A stretch of DNA of 15,889 nt from Candidatus Zixiibacteriota bacterium (GTDB taxonomy: Bacteria > Zixibacteria > MSB-5A5 > JAABVY01). The DNA lies in NCBI GenBank assembly GCA_014730285.1, contig WJIM01000206.1, positions 1-15,889 on the forward strand. Direction: 5' to 3'. Position 1 is the stretch's first letter, and each line of letters opens with the position of its first letter. Under the pieces are notes generated by a model. The model saw nothing but the letters and a program-made list of their open reading frames with translations. It was not told the DNA's origin and did not search any database. The position numbers and the translations under genes were made by a program. This document shows positions 1 to 7,761 of the stretch, piece after piece.

Positions 1-1343
1 AAGTCGAAATAGTCACCGCCAACATCTTTGGCGGCACGATATATAGTGGCGATATCATAGCCTTCGATATCAGGGAAATGCTTGGGCAGAAGCGTATGCT
101 GGATTTCCTGGGCCACCTGCATCTCCTTATGCAGGCGTTCCTGCTCAACGATATTTTTCTGGGCCTCTTTGATCTTGCCGGTCATCTCGTTAAATGCGCG
201 AGCGATTTCCGAGAACTCGTCCGCACCGTCAATCGGCAGTTTGGCCTCCAAATCGCCGGAGCCGATTTTCTTCACACCATCGGTCAGCTTCTGAATCGGT
301 TTCACGAAATAATTGGAGAGCAGAGTTACCGCCAGAAGCGCAAGCACATAGCTTATAATAGAAATAATAAATATGCCGCGTCGCGAACTGCTGATCTCCG
401 CTTTCAAATTTACCATGGTGAATCCGATATGCACATGCCCTAAAAGCTCCTCGCCCTCGCTGATCGGCACGATATAATGCTGTATACTGCGGCCGCCGAT
501 TTTTACATCCTGAGGTCGATTTGAAAGCTGTGCATCAACTCCTGATGGAAGTTCGTAGGCAGAATGAAGCCGGGAGATATCCTCACTGTGGGCCAGTACA
601 TCACCCTCATCATCGGTGATCGAGATATAGGCGATATTTTTGTTTTGTTGACGGAAATTTCTGACCATCAGTAAAAACTCGGCATCCCGCACCTCATTGA
701 CGATCTCGTCTTTGGCCTGTGATGCCACTGTAGTGGCGACCTCCTCCATCTGGGTGCGGAATCCGGCTTTTAATGCCGAGGTCGTGCGGTTCTCGAAGTA
801 GAAGTAAATGATGAAAACAAGGCCTGTCAGAATCAGCGTCATCCAGAAAGCGAATTTTTTGCGGATCGAAATTCCCTCGCCTCTTAGCGCACGACGTGCG
901 GCAGGGCCTTTGGGGAATTTCTTGACAAGAATCAGACGATTGCCGGAACGATGGGCGCGGTAATCGACATCATCCATTATCTTGCGGATCAGATACAATC
1001 CCAGGCCGCCCTTACGGCTGGTCTCGACATAGCGGTCGAGATCGGGCGTCCCGGAGGAATCGAAGTCGAAAGCTCGCCCGGTATCGATAATTTCGAATAT
1101 AGCCCTGTCCGATGACAGCGTAATCTTCAGCCTGATCGTGCCGCCGGGTGCATACAGGTAGGCATGACGGATGACGTTGGTGCAGGCCTCCTCTATAGCC
1201 AGAAGTATCCCGGTAAGCTCCTTTTCTGAAAAGGGCGTACCATCAAGCGTATCGCGCACATAATCCTTGATTTCATTCAGTTTTTCCTCTTTGGCGTCAA
1301 AGGAAAACTGCGATTCTTTTACTGCCTTACTGAATAAACCCAT
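1..1343 (-). CDS. RsbW-type ATPase / membrane sensor / HAMP / SpoIIE-type phosphatase fusion (3' end outside window)
   Basis: The open frame runs from ATG at 1343 off the left edge (447 codons seen). Residues about 15-145 look like an RsbW/HATPase_c_2 anti-sigma kinase fold: EEACTNVIRHAY (Glu51, Asn56) is the N box, IIDTGRAFDF the ATP-binding Asp87 box and KGGLGLYLIRKI the glycine box. Residues 161-182 and 323-345 are membrane segments bracketing a roughly 140-residue extracytoplasmic sensor. A HAMP domain (346-398) and a short coiled coil follow. At about 408, MQVAQEIQHTLLP and then DVGGDYFD open an RsbU/SpoIIE-type PP2C phosphatase; the second Asp of that box is a usual metal ligand. Most of the phosphatase lies outside the window. 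The protein probably controls an anti-anti-sigma factor by opposing kinase and phosphatase activities, which is inference. It starts 9 bases after the upstream gene with no good ribosome site, so translation is probably coupled. Confidence 0.88.
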   Translation of the reverse strand, partial: MGLFSKAVKESQFSFDAKEEKLNEIKDYVRDTLDGTPFSEKELTGILLAIEEACTNVIRHAYLYAPGGTIRLKITLSSDRAIFEIIDTGRAFDFDSSGTPDLDRYVETSRKGGLGLYLIRKIMDDVDYRAHRSGNRLILVKKFPKGPAARRALRGEGISIRKKFAFWMTLILTGLVFIIYFYFENRTTSALKAGFRTQMEEVATTVASQAKDEIVNEVRDAEFLLMVRNFRQQNKNIAYISITDDEGDVLAHSEDISRLHSAYELPSGVDAQLSNRPQDVKIGGRSIQHYIVPISEGEELLGHVHIGFTMVNLKAEISSSRRGIFIISIISYVLALLAVTLLSNYFVKPIQKLTDGVKKIGSGDLEAKLPIDGADEFSEIARAFNEMTGKIKEAQKNIVEQERLHKEMQVAQEIQHTLLPKHFPDIEGYDIATIYRAAKDVGGDYFD

Positions 1344-1352
1344 AATTCTATT

Positions 1353-3185
1353 TTACCGGTCCTGGCCTCGCAAGCGTCTTTGGGCCTGCCTGATATTTTC
1401 TTTGGTATCCTCAGAGCCGGGATATTTCTCCAGCACGGTCTCCCACTTATCTATCGCTTCTTTATATTTGCCCTCGCCGAATTGTTCCAGGCCCTCGAGA
1501 TATAAATTCCAGTACTCGCTGTCGGCCTTCAACCGGTCGATTGAAATCGGTTCGATCTCCGGCTCCTTTTCAAGCTGTTCCAGATAGTCAAGCGCAACCT
1601 GCTCCTGTGGATCAAGCTCCAGAATCTCCTGGAATATTAATTGTGCGGCGGTAGTATCGCCCTCATTCAGGGTTTCCACAGCATCTCTCAATTTTTGATC
1701 GATCAAAAGCCTCGTCTTTGCATAACTTATACGGCGCCTGACATCGGCATCATCAGGCCGTATCTTTTGTGCTTCCGTCAGCACAACTACAGCATCGGAA
1801 TATTCCTCCTGCGCGATCAGAGCTGCGCCCCGCGCTTTGAGTGAGTCCACGATCTGGTCGAAACGGTTTTCGATTTCAGACAGCCGGCCGACTGCATACA
1901 CGCTGGACGAATCGAGTTCGAGTATCCTCTGGTATTCAAGCCTGGCATTTTCGTATTCACTCAGCCTGTACAACGAATCTGCGGTTTTTTGGTACCTTTC
2001 CATCAATCTATTGTAAGCCAGCTCACCGGCTTTGGTATCGATCTCCTCACGAGCGCGGCTCTCGAGCTTGTCGGTGATTTCACGAATCCTGGTTATTGCG
2101 TCGATATTTTCCGAATCATAGGCGAGTACCTGATTATAATATACAACAGCCGAATCCCAGACTTCGTTCTCATAGAATGTGTCAGCCTTTTCCTGCAAAC
2201 CTGTCACACGCTTTCTGCGAAGCTCCTCGGCGCGCACCTCTTCCTCCTGACGAAGCCGGGCTTCTTGTTTGGCTTTTTGCTCCGAAATCGTGGGGCCGAA
2301 GAAGAAGGATATTCCCAGACGATGCGTGGGATCAAGATCGGCATGTCCCTTGAAGGCATAATCGAACCTGGCAAATTTGTACTTGAGTCCGGCTCCTAAG
2401 GTTATTTCGGAACGATCATATCCACCACGCAGGAAAAATGTATTCTTTATCCCGACCTCGACGCCGCCGTGAAATTTTGCTCCCAGATCCTCGGTCTGGT
2501 CAATATCTCCGGCCAGAATGAAGCTCAGGTTTGCGGTGCTGAATTTTGCCGCTAAACCGGCTTTGATATTATAGGGCAGGTTTTCACCCTTGCTGCCGAG
2601 TTTGAGTTCGCCTGATAATATATCCTGCGCATTCACACCCAGAAAAATAGTATTCTTGTAATGCGCCAGAAGTCCCAGATCAACAGAGCCGGTTGAGGTA
2701 GAAAGATCGCCCAGTGATTGATCCAGATATTTCATGTTCAAACCGAAAGAAACAAAATCAAAAGCCCTGATTCCGTAAGAAAGCCAGTACTGGCCGTTTG
2801 TATAATCAAAGCTCCCCAGGCTTCCCAGCCTGTCGCGAAATACGATATCATCGGTGCCCAGCCTCAGGCCGCCGATTCCAACCGCACCGAATCCGAGGAT
2901 AGGATACACAACTCCGCCGAACATGTAATTTGTGCTTTCATAGAGTGGAGTATGAAACAGCGTTAACTCACGGTACTCGAGGTATCCCAGACCGGCGGGA
3001 TTGTAGTATACAGCCGAGCCATCATCGGCAACCGCGGTAAACGTTCCGCCCATTCCCAGCGGACGTGCGCCGGCTCCCAGGATGAACAGGCTTTCCCGTC
3101 CCGAGGGATCGGCGGCGCCTGCCTGCACAGATAAAAGCAGGAGCATGACCACAATTAGCGGAGCTTTTTTATTGAGTAATTTCAT
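1353..3185 (-). CDS. PorV/UPF0164-like outer-membrane barrel with C-terminal coiled coil and TPR region
   Basis: The 610-residue protein has a signal peptide (1-24, cleavage likely after QAGA). Residues 30-67 carry the hallmark of the PorV/PorQ/UPF0164 barrels: LGAGARPLGMGGTFTAVADD followed by YYNPAGL. Alternating beta-strand segments run to about 297 and end in GISFFFGP, like a closing outer-membrane strand. A charged helix (302-330) follows, then repeated helical pairs with TPR character to about 600; clear units lie near 328-361, 446-480, 498-531 and 553-597. PorV shuttles cargo in type IX secretion, and here the gene directly follows a protein with a YPNPFNP tail. The TPR tail should sit in the periplasm and bind a partner, which is inference. 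ATG at 3185 directly abuts the TAG of the upstream gene, in the same frame, with GGTGA inside that gene's end as a likely ribosome site. Confidence 0.85.
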   Translation of the reverse strand: MKLLNKKAPLIVVMLLLLSVQAGAADPSGRESLFILGAGARPLGMGGTFTAVADDGSAVYYNPAGLGYLEYRELTLFHTPLYESTNYMFGGVVYPILGFGAVGIGGLRLGTDDIVFRDRLGSLGSFDYTNGQYWLSYGIRAFDFVSFGLNMKYLDQSLGDLSTSTGSVDLGLLAHYKNTIFLGVNAQDILSGELKLGSKGENLPYNIKAGLAAKFSTANLSFILAGDIDQTEDLGAKFHGGVEVGIKNTFFLRGGYDRSEITLGAGLKYKFARFDYAFKGHADLDPTHRLGISFFFGPTISEQKAKQEARLRQEEEVRAEELRRKRVTGLQEKADTFYENEVWDSAVVYYNQVLAYDSENIDAITRIREITDKLESRAREEIDTKAGELAYNRLMERYQKTADSLYRLSEYENARLEYQRILELDSSSVYAVGRLSEIENRFDQIVDSLKARGAALIAQEEYSDAVVVLTEAQKIRPDDADVRRRISYAKTRLLIDQKLRDAVETLNEGDTTAAQLIFQEILELDPQEQVALDYLEQLEKEPEIEPISIDRLKADSEYWNLYLEGLEQFGEGKYKEAIDKWETVLEKYPGSEDTKENIRQAQRRLRGQDR

Positions 3186-6100
3186 CTATTTCACCACTGC
3201 GATTTTTGTCCGGGCCTCTCCCCCGGAATATTTTATTACCGCCAGGTACACTCCCTCGCGCACTATCAATGATTCCCCGTTGCGTCCATTCCAGTAGACC
3301 CGGTTTATCGTTCCCCCCTGCGCACCGGGCGAGCCTGCGGGGATATTCGTGGAGAACACTTGCTCGCCGATCAAGGTATATATCGTAAGGTCGATATCAC
3401 TGCTGTTAGGCAGGTAATAAACTATTAAGGTCGACTCCTTATCCGGATTGAACGGATTGGGATAATTATAGAATGAGCTTTCGAAATCCGAGGGCACCGC
3501 GCCGTAACTTTTCGAGATCGCAAACCCACTTCCGTCGGCGGCCTTTATTTCAAGCGGGCTTCCAACAACATCAAAGCGATAGTCATTGGCCGTTACAAGC
3601 GAAGAATCGGTGCTGATTATGAAATTATCGAGCGTGGTTTGATCATCCATGACTACCTGCAGATCAAGCACTGCCGCATTCTGGCCGTCGAAGACCACAT
3701 CCTCGCCGAAATCGAAACTCAAGGTGTTAGAGGAGATTGTACCCGGATATGTATTCTGATTGAATGTCATCGATCCCGACAATAAAAGTTCATCCAGCTC
3801 AAAAGCGCGTCCCTCACGATCGGTGAATTCAAAGGCAATCCCCGTTAAAACCGCCTGACTGCCGCTGGAAAGCTCGGTGAAAAACTCGAATTCTGCCACT
3901 GGCAGAGTCTGCCCCGGGTACACCAGATCATAGCTCTCGAACAACCAGTCCACGAAGGCCGAGGGCAGTTGCTCCTCAACCGTAACGTCAACCGTATCGG
4001 CGTCCTTTTCCACGATAGCCGGATTTTGCGAATTAAGGTCGTTTGGAGCGGAGGTAATCTCCATAATCAGCTCTGCTTCCTGAGGCAATCCTGGCGCGGA
4101 TATATCCCATGAAATCGGGTCATCGATTTCAAAGGCAACATCAACAGGATCATTTGTAGCAAAGCCGTCCGGCAGATAAAGAGTCGCCAACCCAAGATCA
4201 ACATCGGCCTGACCGCTGTTCGAAAACTCGGCCTGCAAAGTAAACTGCTGATTTATACTCACATTTCCTCCCAGTGCATCGGGAGGTGATATGATTGAAA
4301 GAGCGGCTGAAATTCGTGCCGGAAGCTCTACGGTAGCGGCGGCAGTATTATCCTCAGGATTCAATATGATACCCGGCGATCCTGTCTGCACTCCGGTAGC
4401 GGACAAAACTGCCGCCCGGAAAATTTCAGCGGTATTGAGAATATCCGTGGCGATAATGCTGAATAAGACAGAGTCCGTTTGATCCGGTTCCAGCAATGTT
4501 ATGCTGAGCGAATCATCCACAACCAGACTGTTCTCGCCCTCAAGCTGTATCCAAATATCTTCAAGCGCCTCCTGTCCCAGATTCTTAACTTTCACGCTGA
4601 CATCAAAGCGCTGTTCGATATTAACTCGAGGCGAATTCGGACTGAGATTCGAAGTGCTCAAAATCTGAATTGCGCCCTGCTCCAGAATTTCCAGGATACC
4701 GTCGCCGATATCTATATCGAAATTTTGATTATGCTGATTTGCGCTGCCCTCAAGATGAAGCGTAATAGAATTGGAGGAGACAGGAAAATCCGATGGTACA
4801 CGGACTGTCTCAAATGTGATCTGATTCTGGCCCGGCATAATAGAATCGCCGTCTGCCTCCGGCCGGAATATTATCTGACGTCCGTCTGCATCAAGTTCTA
4901 ATCTTGAAAGCTCCCTGTCCAACATTAATACGGCCTCCCCCGTGTTTTCGATCCGCAAAACCGGAGTCATCTCCGATCCACGGTAAACAGAATCGGGTGC
5001 GAAACTATCCTCTATATATGCAATATCCGGCGGACTTTGCACCGTTACAGAATCAGATAAAATCAGTTCCTCTGAATATTCGGAACCGCCCTGAAGGCCC
5101 ACGAGAAACAGGGTAAGTTCATAAGTGCCGGATTCGAAACTCGGGGGCAGTTCGGTTTCCTCGAAGAAAAGATCGACTCCGGCGCCTGTTGTCGGAAGAA
5201 AAGTCGGTATTTCCAGATTGGTTCTGAAACTATCTTCCTCGGTGGCGAACTGCAAAAAGCTTTCGGTATTGAGGCTTATCACCGCCTCCCCCAGATTCAT
5301 AAGCTCCAGGCGCATGGCATACTCGCTGCCCTTCGACATTATAAGCGGAGTCAGCGACTCATCCGAATAAATCGCCTCCTGCTGGCTCAGAATTCTGAGC
5401 GAATCCAAAAAGGCCGAGGAGTCGGAAATAGTCTGCTGATTGTAAAGGCCGGAGAAAGAACTCCGGAAGGAGGTCATCTCGCTGTTAAAAGTCAGGGGTA
5501 TGGATGTATAAATTTCATATATCGTCGAGCTGTTGCCAGAGATTTGATGCGGGAGAGCGGGTGTGATGCTGTCAATTATCATCTCGCCCTGAGTGGATGT
5601 CAGGTCGATATCATTCACTGTTAATTCCAGCGATCCGAAATTTGAGATCGTAGCCGCCGCCGAAAACTCATCTCCTCTGTAAAGAGCTCCGTTGGAAAGT
5701 GAGAGTTGTTCTATCGAGGCCGAATTTATTTCGATCGTCTCCGAACTTCCCTGCACACCGGTAAGCGTGGCCGCCCTGAATTTCAAAAAGCGCGCAGGGC
5801 CGCTGTAATACATATCAAATTGAGTCAAATCGCAGACGCCGTCCACAAACGCCTCGCCTCCTGCAATCAGGCCATTGATAACATTTCCTTCTCCCAGAGC
5901 GGTTACGGTGACACTGGTGGCTGAGGCATCAAAATCGGTTACTACGTTATCGAACTCATCCAGAACGGTCAGATCAGCCTGACCCGTAAACGGCACTCCC
6001 ACAATCTGCGGAGAGGCCAGCACGAACTCAATATGATCGGCCCCGGAGTTACTTACGAAAATCGGTTGAATCAATCTGGATATAGTATCTATAGAAACGA

Positions 6101-7499
6101 CAAATCCGGCGTCGCCAGCCTTCGATATTTCCTGCAAAGCCGCACCGTTACCCGCATCGGCAAAAATTTGGTTAATACGCGGCTCCGTGCCGTCAGGAGC
6201 AGTGCCATCTCCAAGAAGTTGCACATCCACAATACCGGAAATCGGATTCCCCGAAGCATCCGCCAGATTACTTACCTCTATACTGAACTCCTGGCCGGCC
6301 ATTACAGTATCGGGCAGGCTGACTGTCAGATCGGAAGGCCTGTCCGGCAGGATAATTATATATTTGTCGTCGGAAGATATCGAACCGTCGGTCACCCTGA
6401 TAGTCTGCTGCCCCGCCGTACGAAAGATAAAGGCTGAATCTCCAAAAAGCTTATCTCCCTGATCTCCCTCCTGGAACTGATATTTGTTGGTTGAATCGAT
6501 AATCAGCTCTGCGGATGGATCCGAGCTTTCGAACCAGACCTGGCCCAGAAAAGAACGCACCCGATTGCCGTAAAAATCTTTCGCTTCCACATAAACCGAG
6601 TTTCCGAGCTTCTTTCCGGCTGTCAATGTATCGGGGAAACCGGTCAAATTGAACTCCACCGGGTTGCCCGCAACCACGAAAACAAGGTCGGAACTGTCGA
6701 CCAAACCGCCGATCTCGCAGACTGCATGAAACGGTCCAACATATTGAGCCAGAAACAAACCCGTTGAATCTATTTCGCCGGTTACTGCCGAGCCCTCTAC
6801 TGACCAGGACTGAGAAGGGCAGTCGAGCACATTGGTAAAGCTGTCGTAACAGATACAGTCGAATTGAAATGTTTTCCCCGCGCGGATTTGCTGCACGCCA
6901 TCCGGTACTACCTCGATAGAATCAAGAGCGCCGGGAGAAAGCAAAAACGGCTGTGAAAAATCCGGTCCTGCTATTACGACTCCATTGCTGTCTGTCAGAG
7001 TCAGTGCAAGCCGATAGCTTCCGCTGGCAGTCGCATTTACGACATCCGCCATCTCAACCTCTACCAGGCTTCCGCTTACAGGAGTGGTTCCGGAATCATC
7101 GAGAAAGATGTAAAAGCTTCTATCTGAGATCAAAAAGGAGTCGATGCTGAAATCCGTATTGGCTTCATCATCATCAGAGTATACGATATTGGTAATGGAC
7201 TCCAGATCAAAATCCTCTGGAAATGTTATCAGAATCCTTGATCCCGGAAGAATAACTGAATCTGTTTGATTGAATTTGAGAGTATGATTGTCAGCTTCCC
7301 CCGCTATGCCAATATCAAGGCTGTCTTGAATATTATCGAGCGATGATAACGAAATGCTATTCCCCGCCAGTTCGAAAACCGATTTGCCCCACTCTTCTAA
7401 GCTATAATTCTCTCCTCCATAGTACACCTGGGCAAACAGGCTTAGAGGCAGAAGGAGGATCGCTAATAATAGAACCGGAATCTTCAATCTATGAAACAA
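3186..7499 (-). CDS. Giant secreted multi-domain Ig-like protein with YPNPFNP/FlgD-like C-terminal tail
   Basis: The 1437-residue protein has a signal peptide (1-23) and no later membrane segment. The body is low in Cys and rich in Asp, Ser and beta-strand segments. Residues 195-280 look like a bacterial Ig-like domain with four Cys, and 285-385 like an invasin-type Ig domain. Between about 595 and 1170 five segments share an 'ENTG/KNLGQ/SNSGQ'-type turn seen in CARDB-like adhesion modules (near 620, 735, 852, 973, 1094). Residues 1346-1437 begin YPNPFNP, contain LTIYTLIGEQVF and YWNGRNG, and end EGVYLAVIKYSGG...AVVK, the FlgD-Ig-like sorting or anchoring tail common in FCB bacteria. The start is TTG at 7499, chosen because AAGGAG (7515-7510) lies 10 bases upstream and the signal peptide begins there. 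A surface adhesin or stalk is likely, but no enzyme domain is visible and the ligand is unknown. Confidence 0.85.
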   Translation of the reverse strand: MFHRLKIPVLLLAILLLPLSLFAQVYYGGENYSLEEWGKSVFELAGNSISLSSLDNIQDSLDIGIAGEADNHTLKFNQTDSVILPGSRILITFPEDFDLESITNIVYSDDDEANTDFSIDSFLISDRSFYIFLDDSGTTPVSGSLVEVEMADVVNATASGSYRLALTLTDSNGVVIAGPDFSQPFLLSPGALDSIEVVPDGVQQIRAGKTFQFDCICYDSFTNVLDCPSQSWSVEGSAVTGEIDSTGLFLAQYVGPFHAVCEIGGLVDSSDLVFVVAGNPVEFNLTGFPDTLTAGKKLGNSVYVEAKDFYGNRVRSFLGQVWFESSDPSAELIIDSTNKYQFQEGDQGDKLFGDSAFIFRTAGQQTIRVTDGSISSDDKYIIILPDRPSDLTVSLPDTVMAGQEFSIEVSNLADASGNPISGIVDVQLLGDGTAPDGTEPRINQIFADAGNGAALQEISKAGDAGFVVSIDTISRLIQPIFVSNSGADHIEFVLASPQIVGVPFTGQADLTVLDEFDNVVTDFDASATSVTVTALGEGNVINGLIAGGEAFVDGVCDLTQFDMYYSGPARFLKFRAATLTGVQGSSETIEINSASIEQLSLSNGALYRGDEFSAAATISNFGSLELTVNDIDLTSTQGEMIIDSITPALPHQISGNSSTIYEIYTSIPLTFNSEMTSFRSSFSGLYNQQTISDSSAFLDSLRILSQQEAIYSDESLTPLIMSKGSEYAMRLELMNLGEAVISLNTESFLQFATEEDSFRTNLEIPTFLPTTGAGVDLFFEETELPPSFESGTYELTLFLVGLQGGSEYSEELILSDSVTVQSPPDIAYIEDSFAPDSVYRGSEMTPVLRIENTGEAVLMLDRELSRLELDADGRQIIFRPEADGDSIMPGQNQITFETVRVPSDFPVSSNSITLHLEGSANQHNQNFDIDIGDGILEILEQGAIQILSTSNLSPNSPRVNIEQRFDVSVKVKNLGQEALEDIWIQLEGENSLVVDDSLSITLLEPDQTDSVLFSIIATDILNTAEIFRAAVLSATGVQTGSPGIILNPEDNTAAATVELPARISAALSIISPPDALGGNVSINQQFTLQAEFSNSGQADVDLGLATLYLPDGFATNDPVDVAFEIDDPISWDISAPGLPQEAELIMEITSAPNDLNSQNPAIVEKDADTVDVTVEEQLPSAFVDWLFESYDLVYPGQTLPVAEFEFFTELSSGSQAVLTGIAFEFTDREGRAFELDELLLSGSMTFNQNTYPGTISSNTLSFDFGEDVVFDGQNAAVLDLQVVMDDQTTLDNFIISTDSSLVTANDYRFDVVGSPLEIKAADGSGFAISKSYGAVPSDFESSFYNYPNPFNPDKESTLIVYYLPNSSDIDLTIYTLIGEQVFSTNIPAGSPGAQGGTINRVYWNGRNGESLIVREGVYLAVIKYSGGEARTKIAVVK

Positions 7500-7573
7500 T
7501 ACGCCCCAACTCCTTATAAGGCATCACATTAAAACTCGCAAAAAATTTTTAAAGTAACTACGATAGATACGTA

Positions 7574-7602
7574 AAAATATTGATGTTATATCTGCTTGTC
7601 AA
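7574..7602 (-). promoter_or_regulatory. Candidate sigma-70-type promoter for the secretion block
   Basis: On the minus strand TTGACA (7602-7597) is followed 17 bases later by TATTTT (7579-7574), which would give a leader of about 70 bases before the TTG at 7499. The -35 box is perfect and the -10 box matches four of six positions. The surrounding gap 7500-7761 is AT-rich and holds no supportable gene. This is a pattern match only. Confidence 0.4.
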
Positions 7603-7697
7603 TTAAATAATTATAAAGTTTAGATCAAGCAAGTAGTAAAGCCATGTTTAAATATACACTAAATTTTATTGTAAGGCAAGATATTACTGTGAGGATA

Positions 7698-7716
7698 ATT
7701 AAAGCTGTGCTTTAAT
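7698..7716. repeat. Small perfect inverted repeat downstream of the histidine kinase
   Basis: Arms ATTAAAGC and GCTTTAAT (8 bases each) are separated by a 3-base loop. The repeat lies about 45 bases past the kinase stop codon. It could help end transcription on the minus strand, but the stem is AT-rich and no T run follows on either strand, so it is only a weak terminator candidate. Confidence 0.3.
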
Positions 7717-7761
7717 GATTGCAGTCATGTCCATGTTTCACAATATATTAAATAAGTGCGG

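Noticed and set aside
1989..2399. 136-codon plus-strand frame opposite the barrel gene
   Set aside because: It is a shadow of the minus-strand gene, which has a signal peptide and family motifs; the plus frame has neither.
4479..4901. 140-codon plus-strand frame opposite the giant protein gene
   Set aside because: It has no ribosome site or protein-like composition and lies inside a gene clearly read on the other strand.
7500..7761. Possible small gene in the AT-rich gap
   Set aside because: No open frame with a start, a ribosome site and protein-like composition was seen.
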